Positions 1 to 5,180 of a stretch of DNA of 5,180 bases are shown here, one piece after another. The notes below the pieces were generated by a model. That model was not told the origin of the DNA, made no database searches, and saw only the letters and a list, made by a program, of their open reading frames with translations. Origin of the DNA: an uncultured Plesiomonas sp. (GTDB lineage Bacteria > Pseudomonadota > Gammaproteobacteria > Enterobacterales > CAMTGL01); contig CAMTGL010000148.1 in assembly GCA_947071955.1 (NCBI GenBank), forward strand, positions 1 through 5,180, in the 5' to 3' direction. Within the stretch, counting starts at the first letter, position 1. The number at the start of each line of letters is the position of its first letter. The position numbers and the translations under genes are program-made.

Positions 1-663
1 CAGCATGTTCTGAGCACGATCAAGCAAATCATCACGCACAATCACCAGCGTTAAACCGGAAGGGCCAATATTTTTCTGCGCTCCGGCATAAATGACCCCA
101 TAGCGGCTCACATCAATCGGGCGGGATAACAAGGTTGATGACATATCGGCTACCACGATTTTATCGCCAAAATCTGGCTGCTCGCTAATCTCCAAGCCAT
201 CAATAGTTTCATTCGGACAGTAATGTACAAATGCGGCATCGGCTGACAGTGGCCACTCACTCATCGGTTTCACCGCGCGCAAGCCATCACGGCGCTCGGT
301 GATATCTAGCACATTTGGTGTGCAATATTTTTTCGCTTCTTTGATGGCGCTGTGCGCCCAGTAGCCGCCATCAACATAATCAGCGTGCGTGGCATCACCC
401 AGCAGGTTCAATGGCACGGCGGCAAATTGTGCACGCGCCCCGCCCTGACAAAACAACACTTTATAATTATCAGGAATAGCGAGCAGATCACGCAGATCTT
501 GTTCCGCCTGATTTGCAACGGCCATAAACTGTTTACTGCGATGGCTGATCTCCATCACCGAGGTACCCAGATCATGCCAGTTAATTAACTCTTGCTGCGC
601 CTGTTTCAGCACATCAGCCGGTAACATTGCGGGGCCTGCGCTGAAATTAAATACCTGTTGCAT
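1..663 (-). CDS. serC: Phosphoserine aminotransferase, N-terminal part (cut by window edge)
   Basis: SerC is a cytoplasmic PLP-dependent aminotransferase. It makes 3-phosphoserine from 3-phosphohydroxypyruvate and glutamate in serine synthesis, and acts on the analogous intermediate of pyridoxal phosphate synthesis. The reverse strand reads without a stop from an ATG at 661-663 to base 1, giving 221 residues of a family usually near 360, so roughly 140 C-terminal residues are outside. The protein opens with MQQVFNFSAGPAMLP, the typical SerC start. Visible motifs are HDLGTSVMEISHRS (30-43), the cofactor-phosphate region FCQGGARAQF (71-80), VADMSS (171-176) and YAGAQKNIGPSG (192-203), in which K197 is the expected Schiff-base lysine. 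An AGG about 8 bases upstream of the ATG can serve as ribosome binding site. No frameshift or missing key residue is seen in the visible part. The family call is secure. Confidence 0.97.
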   Translation of the reverse strand, partial: MQQVFNFSAGPAMLPADVLKQAQQELINWHDLGTSVMEISHRSKQFMAVANQAEQDLRDLLAIPDNYKVLFCQGGARAQFAAVPLNLLGDATHADYVDGGYWAHSAIKEAKKYCTPNVLDITERRDGLRAVKPMSEWPLSADAAFVHYCPNETIDGLEISEQPDFGDKIVVADMSSTLLSRPIDVSRYGVIYAGAQKNIGPSGLTLVIVRDDLLDRAQNML

Positions 664-692
664 AATAAGAACCTGTCCTAATGTTAGCGTTA

Positions 693-698
693 ATTATC
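693..698 (-). promoter_or_regulatory. Possible -10 element of serC
   Basis: On the reverse strand this reads GATAAT, five of six matches to the sigma-70 -10 consensus. It would start transcription about 20-25 bases before the serC ATG. No good -35 hexamer sits at the expected distance. A second, weaker pair lies further upstream (TTGCAT, 17 bases, TAAAAC). Position and the single hexamer are the only support. Confidence 0.3.
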
Positions 699-820
699 CA
701 TATCCCATGACGCGGTTTTATCACTGAGCAAATTTTCATGCAAATGCTTTACACCACTGTGGCTTTTTTTTCGAGGTAAACTCTAACAATAACACCACAT
801 CTATTTACAATTTTAAAACA

Positions 821-849
821 CTGACTTCGCCAATCTGAACTATATTTTC
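821..849 (+). promoter_or_regulatory. Possible promoter of the hdeA-like gene
   Basis: The segment CTATATTTTC (840-849) resembles the -10 element preferred by the stationary-phase sigma factor, which has a C just before a TAYR-like core. A poor -35 match, CTGACT, lies at 821-826. Transcription would start near 853-856 and leave a leader of about 60 bases. E. coli hdeAB is known to depend on RpoS, which makes this reading plausible, but the sequence evidence alone is weak. Confidence 0.3.
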
Positions 850-906
850 ATGGCATTCCTGAACCACGATTTTATCACTAGAAAGTGCTTATAGGTTTAT
901 ACCACC

Positions 907-912
907 AAGGAG
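907..912 (+). promoter_or_regulatory. Ribosome binding site that sets the hdeA-like start
   Basis: AAGGAG lies 5 bases before the ATG at 918. This favours that start over an in-frame GTG at 885, which has no such site. Starting at 918 also places the signal peptide (MKRSVLFAV...) at the very N-terminus, as a secreted protein needs. Confidence 0.85.
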
Positions 913-917
913 CCACG

Positions 918-1337
918 ATGAAACGTTCTGTATTGTTCGCTGTCACCGCCCTGACATTATCCTCTTCTGCTTTTGCCGCCGATACCCTGACCGATGCCGC
1001 AAGTGCGGCCATGTCTTCAGTACAAGATGCAGCAACCTCTGTTGCCGATGCTGCAAAATCCATGAAAGATAAAATGGTTCCAGAATCACCAAAAACACCG
1101 GTTGCACAGTGGACATGTGAAGATTTTCTTGCGCTTGATGAGTCTTTCCGCCCGAATGCGGTCTATTTTGCGGAAGGTTTTAATCAGAAGGATAAACCTG
1201 AAGATGCAATGCTCGATGTTGCCGGTGTAGAACAGGTGATCCCGATGGTAGTTGAAGCGTGTGGCAAAGACCCAAAGACACACTTTGTCAAACAAGTTGA
1301 ACAAACCCAACATGCTCAACACAACAAAATGCCATAA
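918..1337 (+). CDS. hdeA: HdeA-family periplasmic acid-stress chaperone with N-terminal extension
   Basis: HdeA is a small periplasmic protein that unfolds at low pH and shields other periplasmic proteins from aggregation. This 139-residue protein starts with a Sec signal peptide: basic MKR, a hydrophobic stretch and SSSAFA before AD, with cleavage expected after residue 20. The HdeA domain covers about 63-128 and includes WTCEDFLALDESF (65-77) and KDKPEDAMLDV (91-101). Cys67 and Cys115 are 48 residues apart, the same spacing as the disulphide pair recalled for E. coli HdeA. Residues 22-54 are an Ala-, Ser- and Asp-rich, probably helical stretch much longer than the short linker of the roughly 110-residue E. 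coli protein. The tail (about 125-139) is rich in Gln and His rather than Lys. The gene stands alone with no hdeB partner, convergent to gyrA. HdeB was considered, but the motif text fits HdeA better. Family membership is secure; chaperone function is inferred. Confidence 0.92.
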   Translation: MKRSVLFAVTALTLSSSAFAADTLTDAASAAMSSVQDAATSVADAAKSMKDKMVPESPKTPVAQWTCEDFLALDESFRPNAVYFAEGFNQKDKPEDAMLDVAGVEQVIPMVVEACGKDPKTHFVKQVEQTQHAQHNKMP

Positions 1338-1360
1338 CAGATCCCGATACTCGCTAAAAT

Positions 1361-1398
1361 AAAAAAAGGGGTGCCGCACGAATGCGGCACCCCTTTTT
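1361..1398. terminator. Bidirectional intrinsic terminator between hdeA-like gene and gyrA
   Basis: A perfect 11-base-pair GC-rich stem is formed by GGGGTGCCGCA (1368-1378) and TGCGGCACCCC (1383-1393), closed by the four-base loop CGAA. Five T follow on the plus strand (1394-1398). Seven A precede (1361-1367), giving a U-tract for transcripts of the minus strand. The stem begins about 30 bases after each of the two convergent stop codons, so one structure can end both transcripts. Confidence 0.95.
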
Positions 1399-1429
1399 AT
1401 CGGTTTATATTCAAACAATGCTGAGGTAT

Positions 1430-4093
1430 TTACTCAGCTGTTTGATCGCTATCTGTTGCTTGATTATCTGTGTCTTGAGTACTCTCTTGTGCAAGGTCAG
1501 TGGTATTTGCATCGCTGCTTTCACTGTCAGTTGCGTCAAGATCAGTATCATCAAGATCTTCATCATCCGCATCAAGAATACGCTGTAAACCAACAACATG
1601 TTCTTGTTCAGACGTGCGGATTAAGGTCACACCTTGGGTATTACGACCCACAATGCTCACCTCTTTCACACGTGTACGAACCAGTGTTCCCGCATCGGTG
1701 ATGATCATAATTTGATCACTTTCAGCCACCTGAACCGCGCCAACAACCAGACCATTACGCTCGCTGACTTTAATCGAGATAACACCCTGTGTTGCACGTG
1801 ATTTAGTTGGATATTCAGCCGACGCAGTACGCTTACCATAACCATTTGCGGTTACGGTTAAGATTTCGCCTTCGCCTTGCGGAATAATCAGTGAAACAAC
1901 GTTATCACGCTCGCTCAGTTTGATACCACGAACACCCGTTGCTGTACGGCCCATAGGTCGCACCTGATCTTCAAGGAAGCGAACTACTTTACCTTCGGCA
2001 GAGAACAGCATCACTTCATTTTGACCGTCAGTCAGATCAACACCGATCAGGGTATCGTCATCATTGAGGTTCAGCGCAATGATACCGGCGCTACGCGGAC
2101 GGCTAAAATCAGTCAGCGGAGTCTTTTTCACTGTACCGTTTGCCGTTGCCATGAAGATGTATTTATCCTCTTCATATTCACGAACTGGCAAAATAGCGGT
2201 GATCCGCTCGTTCTCTTCTAATGGCAGCAAGTTCACAATTGGGCGACCACGCGCACCACGGCTGGCCAATGGCAACTGGTACACTTTCAGCCAGTACAAA
2301 CGGCCACGGCTAGAGAAGCACAAGATAGTATCGTGGGTATTGGCCACCAGCAGACGTTCGATGAAATCTTCCTCTTTCATCTTGGTTGCTGATTTACCCT
2401 TACCACCACGACGCTGCGCTTCATACTCGGTCAGCGGCTGATACTTCACATACCCTTCGTGCGACAGCGTAACAACCACATCTTCCTGATTAATCAGATC
2501 TTCAATGTTGATGTCGGCACTGTTAGCGGTAATTTCAGTACGACGCTTATCACCAAACTGATCACGAATGCTGTTCAGCTCTTCGCAAATCACTTCCATC
2601 AGACGAGCAGGATTTTGCAGGATATACAGCAGTTCGGCGATCTGCGCGAGCAGTGCTTTGTACTCATCCAGCAGTTTTTCATGCTCAAGACCGGTCAGCT
2701 TGTGTAAACGCAGATCCAAAATAGCCTGCGCTTGTTGCTCGGTCAGGAAATATTGGTTATCACGAATACCAAACTGCGCTTCCAACCAGTCAGGGCGCGC
2801 GGCATCAACGCCGGCTGCTTCCAACATCACCGAAACGTGGCCCAGATTCCAACCACGCGCAACCAGAGCCGCTTTCGCTTCTGCTGGTGTAGGCGTGCGA
2901 CGGATCAGCTCAATAATCTCATCGATATTTGCCAGCGCAACGGCTAGACCTTCCAAGATATGTGCGCGATCACGCGCTTTACGCAGCTCATACACCGTAC
3001 GGCGCGTTACCACTTCACGGCGGTGCAGCACGAACGCTTCAAGCATATCTTTCAGGTTCAGCAGCTTTGGCTGACCTTGACTCAGTGCCACCATGTTGAT
3101 ACCAAACGTGGTTTGCAACTGGGTTTGTGAGTACAGATTATTCAGTACCACTTCACCAACTGCATCACGCTTGATCTCAATGACAATACGCATACCGTCT
3201 TTATCAGACTCATCACGCAGTGCACTGATGCCTTCAACTTTTTTATCTTTTACTAGCTCGGCAATTTTCTCAATCAGCCGCGCTTTGTTCACCTGATACG
3301 GAATTTCGTGAACAATAATGGTTTCACGGCCGGTTTTCTCATCGGCTTCCACATCGGCACGTGCACGCATGTACACTTTACCGCGACCAGTACGGTAAGC
3401 ATCTTCAATACCCTTACGGCCATTGATAATTGCCGCAGTCGGGAAATCAGGGCCCGGAATGTGTACCATCAACTCATCAATGGTAATTTCTGGGTTTTCA
3501 ATATACGCCAGACAACCGTCGATCACTTCTGTGAGGTTGTGTGGGGGAATATTGGTCGCCATACCTACGGCAATCCCCGATGAACCATTCACCAGCAGGT
3601 TCGGGATTTTCGTTGGCAGCACAGCAGGAATTTGCTCGCTACCGTCGTAGTTAGGCACGTAGTCAACGGTCTCTTTATCCAGATCAGCCAGTAATTCATG
3701 GGCAATCTTAGACATACGGACTTCGGTATAACGCATTGCAGCGGCGGAGTCGCCGTCAATCGAACCAAAGTTACCCTGACCGTCAACCAACATATAACGC
3801 AGGGAAAATGGCTGCGCCATACGCACAATAGTGTCATAAACAGCACTATCACCATGCGGGTGATATTTACCGATTACATCACCGACCACACGGGCCGATT
3901 TCTTATAAGGTTTGTTCCAGTCATTACCGAGTACGCTCATCGCGTACAACACACGGCGGTGAACCGGCTTAAGGCCGTCACGCACATCTGGTAAGGCTCG
4001 TCCGACAATCACGGACATTGCGTAGTCCAGATAGGAGCTTTTCAGCTCTTCTTCGATATTGACCGGCGTGATTTCTTTGGCTAGGTCGCTCAT
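1430..4093 (-). CDS. gyrA: DNA gyrase subunit A, complete
   Basis: GyrA is the DNA-cleaving subunit of the A2B2 gyrase that introduces negative supercoils using ATP. The protein has 887 residues (E. coli 875). The N-terminal winged-helix and tower domains hold the catalytic Arg121-Tyr122 pair in AAMRYTE. The coiled coil and exit gate run to about 520. The C-terminal beta-pinwheel starts near 535 and carries the GyrA box QRRGGKG at 560-566, which marks gyrase rather than topoisomerase IV ParC. Ser83 and Asp87 are the residues found in quinolone-susceptible enzymes. Residues 839-887 form a tail with no Lys or Arg and 19 Asp/Glu, rich also in Thr, Ser and Gln; most of the extra length over E. 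coli is here. The ATG at 4091-4093 gives the standard MSDLAKEITPVNIEEELK start. GAGGG lies 11 bases upstream, a rather long spacing. The gene ends convergent to the hdeA-like gene and starts divergent from ubiG. Confidence 0.99.
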   Translation of the reverse strand: MSDLAKEITPVNIEEELKSSYLDYAMSVIVGRALPDVRDGLKPVHRRVLYAMSVLGNDWNKPYKKSARVVGDVIGKYHPHGDSAVYDTIVRMAQPFSLRYMLVDGQGNFGSIDGDSAAAMRYTEVRMSKIAHELLADLDKETVDYVPNYDGSEQIPAVLPTKIPNLLVNGSSGIAVGMATNIPPHNLTEVIDGCLAYIENPEITIDELMVHIPGPDFPTAAIINGRKGIEDAYRTGRGKVYMRARADVEADEKTGRETIIVHEIPYQVNKARLIEKIAELVKDKKVEGISALRDESDKDGMRIVIEIKRDAVGEVVLNNLYSQTQLQTTFGINMVALSQGQPKLLNLKDMLEAFVLHRREVVTRRTVYELRKARDRAHILEGLAVALANIDEIIELIRRTPTPAEAKAALVARGWNLGHVSVMLEAAGVDAARPDWLEAQFGIRDNQYFLTEQQAQAILDLRLHKLTGLEHEKLLDEYKALLAQIAELLYILQNPARLMEVICEELNSIRDQFGDKRRTEITANSADINIEDLINQEDVVVTLSHEGYVKYQPLTEYEAQRRGGKGKSATKMKEEDFIERLLVANTHDTILCFSSRGRLYWLKVYQLPLASRGARGRPIVNLLPLEENERITAILPVREYEEDKYIFMATANGTVKKTPLTDFSRPRSAGIIALNLNDDDTLIGVDLTDGQNEVMLFSAEGKVVRFLEDQVRPMGRTATGVRGIKLSERDNVVSLIIPQGEGEILTVTANGYGKRTASAEYPTKSRATQGVISIKVSERNGLVVGAVQVAESDQIMIITDAGTLVRTRVKEVSIVGRNTQGVTLIRTSEQEHVVGLQRILDADDEDLDDTDLDATDSESSDANTTDLAQESTQDTDNQATDSDQTAE

Positions 4094-4146
4094 GGCGCCA
4101 CATTCCCTCAGCTAATTGTCGTCTGACCGGATGAAAAAGGTGTAAG

Positions 4147-4155
4147 ACTATACCA
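4147..4155 (-). promoter_or_regulatory. Probable gyrA promoter, extended -10
   Basis: On the reverse strand this reads TGGTATAGT, an extended -10 element (TG, one base, then TATAGT with five of six consensus bases). No good -35 hexamer is present, which is typical when the TG extension is used. Transcription would start near 4140, leaving a leader of about 47 bases. Gyrase genes are known to be induced when DNA relaxes; nothing in the sequence proves it here. Confidence 0.55.
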
Positions 4156-4307
4156 TAAAAGCAAACTTTACGCCCAGTGTATAAAAAACAAGACACGCGC
4201 CTCCTTGCCGAAAAACCGCAGCCATAACAGCCTAAACTCTCAGGCTACCTGCATTTGTGCAAATCATGTATTCACCAACATCAGTAAATTCTGGCAATCT
4301 ACCCGCA

Positions 4308-4323
4308 GCAGATATTTATCTGC
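4308..4323. repeat. Palindrome just upstream of the ubiG -10 box, possible operator
   Basis: GCAGATATTTATCTGC has two perfect 7-base arms around a 2-base centre. Two more pairs could form beyond a single mismatch (C4306-G4325 and G4305-C4326). A further GCAGAT copy follows at 4325-4330, so this hexamer occurs twice directly and once inverted within 23 bases. The palindrome covers the expected -35 region of the ubiG promoter, where a bound protein could repress or activate. I do not recognise the motif as the site of a known regulator. Confidence 0.4.
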
Positions 4324-4334
4324 GGCAGATCAGG

Positions 4335-4340
4335 TATAAT
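4335..4340 (+). promoter_or_regulatory. ubiG promoter -10 box
   Basis: This is a perfect TATAAT. The expected -35 region, around 4312-4318 (ATATTTA), is a poor match and lies inside the palindrome. Transcription would start near 4347, giving a leader of about 32 bases to the ATG at 4379. Confidence 0.6.
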
Positions 4341-4360
4341 TGTCATAATAATAGTGTATG

Positions 4361-4366
4361 AAGGGA
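4361..4366 (+). promoter_or_regulatory. Candidate ribosome binding site of ubiG
   Basis: AAGGGA lies 12 bases before the ATG at 4379, a little further than usual. It falls after the alternative in-frame ATG at 4358, which has no purine-rich site before it and would lie only about 11 bases from the predicted transcript start. Both points favour 4379. Confidence 0.55.
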
Positions 4367-4378
4367 TGCGTTTTATCC

Positions 4379-5095
4379 ATGCAAAATAATCGTAATGTTG
4401 ATGATCACGAAATCGCCAAATTTGAAGCCGTTGCCTCAACTTGGTGGGATCTCGAAGGTGAATTTAAGCCGTTACACCGCATTAATCCGCTGCGCCTTAG
4501 CTATATTCTTGATGCCGCTGAAGGTGTTTTTGGCAAAAAAGTGCTCGATGTAGGGTGTGGTGGCGGTATTTTGTCAGAAAGTTTGGCACGTGAAGACGCA
4601 CACGTTACTGGTCTGGATATGGGTGCAGAGCCGCTGCAAATAGCACGCCTGCATGCGCTAGAAAGCGGTGTTGATGTCAACTACATACAACAAACGGTTG
4701 AGGAGCACGCCGATCAACATGCGGGCCAGTATGACATTGTTACCTGTATGGAGATGTTAGAGCATGTGCCTGATCCTGAGTCTATCGTCCGTGCCTGTGC
4801 ACGTTTGGTCAAACCGAACGGTCATGTCTTTTTTTCCACTCTAAACCGCAATCCAAAATCATTTCTATTTGCGATAGTCGGCGCAGAGTACCTGTTACGC
4901 ATGGTGCCCAAAGGCACACACAACTTTAAAAAATTCATCCGCCCATCAGAGTTACTGCACTGGATTGATGCCACCCCGCTGCGTGAACAAGACATTATCG
5001 GGATCACCTTTAACCCCCTGCTCAATCAGTTCTCACTGCGCAAAGATATCGATGTCAATTACATGATCCACACCCGTCGTGACGATCTTGCATGA
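4379..5095 (+). CDS. ubiG: Ubiquinone biosynthesis O-methyltransferase, complete
   Basis: UbiG is a SAM-dependent class I methyltransferase that carries out both O-methylations of ubiquinone synthesis, at the inner face of the membrane. From the ATG at 4379 the protein has 238 residues (E. coli 240). Visible parts are the signature IAKFEAVASTWWDLEGEFKP (12-31), SAM motif I VLDVGCGGG (55-63), the acidic residue D80 in GLDMG, the active-site region CMEMLEHVPDP (123-133) and LVKPNGHVFFSTLNR (143-157). Residues 160-186 mix hydrophobic and basic residues; this part of E. coli UbiG is known to contact membrane lipid. The end VDVNYMIHT is also typical. A start at 4358 would add seven residues (MKGCVLS) but is less well supported by promoter and ribosome binding site. 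The gene is divergent from gyrA, with 285 bases between the two starts. Nothing is truncated or missing. Confidence 0.97.
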   Translation: MQNNRNVDDHEIAKFEAVASTWWDLEGEFKPLHRINPLRLSYILDAAEGVFGKKVLDVGCGGGILSESLAREDAHVTGLDMGAEPLQIARLHALESGVDVNYIQQTVEEHADQHAGQYDIVTCMEMLEHVPDPESIVRACARLVKPNGHVFFSTLNRNPKSFLFAIVGAEYLLRMVPKGTHNFKKFIRPSELLHWIDATPLREQDIIGITFNPLLNQFSLRKDIDVNYMIHTRRDDLA

Positions 5096-5180
5096 TCCTC
5101 TAGCTACTTAGGAACACGCAATATCGCCAATATTGTGGCTATCGCAGTAGCCTGAAGTACTTAAGACCCGATGATCCTGT
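5096..5180. other. Unassigned region after ubiG with short inverted repeats
   Basis: No gene can be assigned in these 85 bases. Two inverted repeats lie side by side: CAATAT/ATATTG around 5 bases (5119-5135), and GGCTA/TAGCC around 6 bases (5137-5152). The second is not followed by a T-run, so it is not a convincing terminator. TATCGC occurs twice (5122-5127 and 5140-5145), and TACTTAGGA is echoed by TACTTAAGA. On the minus strand an open stretch from the right edge to a stop at 5108-5110 could be the end of a convergent gene, but its about 23 residues match nothing I recognise. Confidence 0.4.

Noticed and set aside
694..702. TTATCCATA, one mismatch from a DnaA box, near the serC -10
   Set aside because: It is a single near-match with no cluster of boxes or origin features; it overlaps the proposed -10 and is probably chance.
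728..745. Direct repeat GCAAAT spaced 12 bases in the serC leader
   Set aside because: The repeat is only six bases in an AT-rich region; no regulator site is recognised and chance is likely.
753..771. CCACTGTGG followed by C and eight T, resembling a terminator
   Set aside because: The two arms leave a loop of a single base, which cannot fold, and no plus-strand gene lies upstream that would need it.
876..887. CACT/AGTG inverted repeat before the HdeA-like gene
   Set aside because: The arms are only four bases and have no supporting context.
3978..4103. Out-of-frame ATG at 4101-4103 upstream of gyrA, possible overlapping leader ORF
   Set aside because: The purine-rich site touches this ATG, leaving no room for initiation, and the 41-codon reading is just gyrA in another frame.
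4253..4276. Possible CRP-like site (TTGTGC ... TCACC) between gyrA and ubiG
   Set aside because: The half-sites are about 11 bases apart instead of 6, so the spacing does not fit.
5111..5138. Possible NrdR box upstream of a presumed nrdA
   Set aside because: ACAC and an ATATTGTG part are present, but the symmetric 16-base arrangement and the usual pair of boxes are absent.
5171..5180. ATG at 5171 as the start of a new gene
   Set aside because: No ribosome binding site precedes it and only three codons remain in the window.

Overview
The window looks like chromosomal DNA of a gammaproteobacterium. The GyrA and UbiG proteins are close to the Escherichia coli sequences as I remember them along most of their length. 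Base composition is moderate, with no strong skew between genes. The order serC - gyrA - ubiG, with ubiG divergent from gyrA, resembles Shewanella and Aeromonadales chromosomes. An Aeromonadales member such as Tolumonas is a guess from memory, not a demonstrated assignment.

Layout. Positions 1-663 (minus strand) hold the N-terminal 221 residues of SerC, the phosphoserine aminotransferase of serine and pyridoxal phosphate synthesis; its C-terminus lies outside the window. Positions 664-917 form a divergent intergenic region with weak promoter candidates for serC and for the next gene. Positions 918-1337 (plus strand) encode a secreted HdeA-family periplasmic acid-stress chaperone. It carries an Ala-rich helical insertion between the signal peptide and the HdeA domain. 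Positions 1361-1398 form a strong, nearly symmetric hairpin that should terminate both this gene and the convergent gyrA. Positions 1430-4093 (minus strand) encode a complete GyrA with wild-type residues at the main quinolone-resistance positions and a long acidic tail. Positions 4094-4378 are the divergent gyrA/ubiG promoter region, which includes a palindrome just upstream of the ubiG -10 box. Positions 4379-5095 (plus strand) encode a complete UbiG, the O-methyltransferase of ubiquinone synthesis. The last 85 bases contain short inverted repeats and no gene I can identify.

The genes do not form one pathway. Three are housekeeping genes: amino acid synthesis, DNA supercoiling and respiratory quinone synthesis. 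The HdeA-like gene is the accessory element, lying in opposite orientation between serC and gyrA. I see no mobile element, CRISPR array, RNA gene, pseudogene or new multi-gene system. The points most worth a second look are the HdeA extension, its position, the ubiG palindrome and the unassigned right edge.
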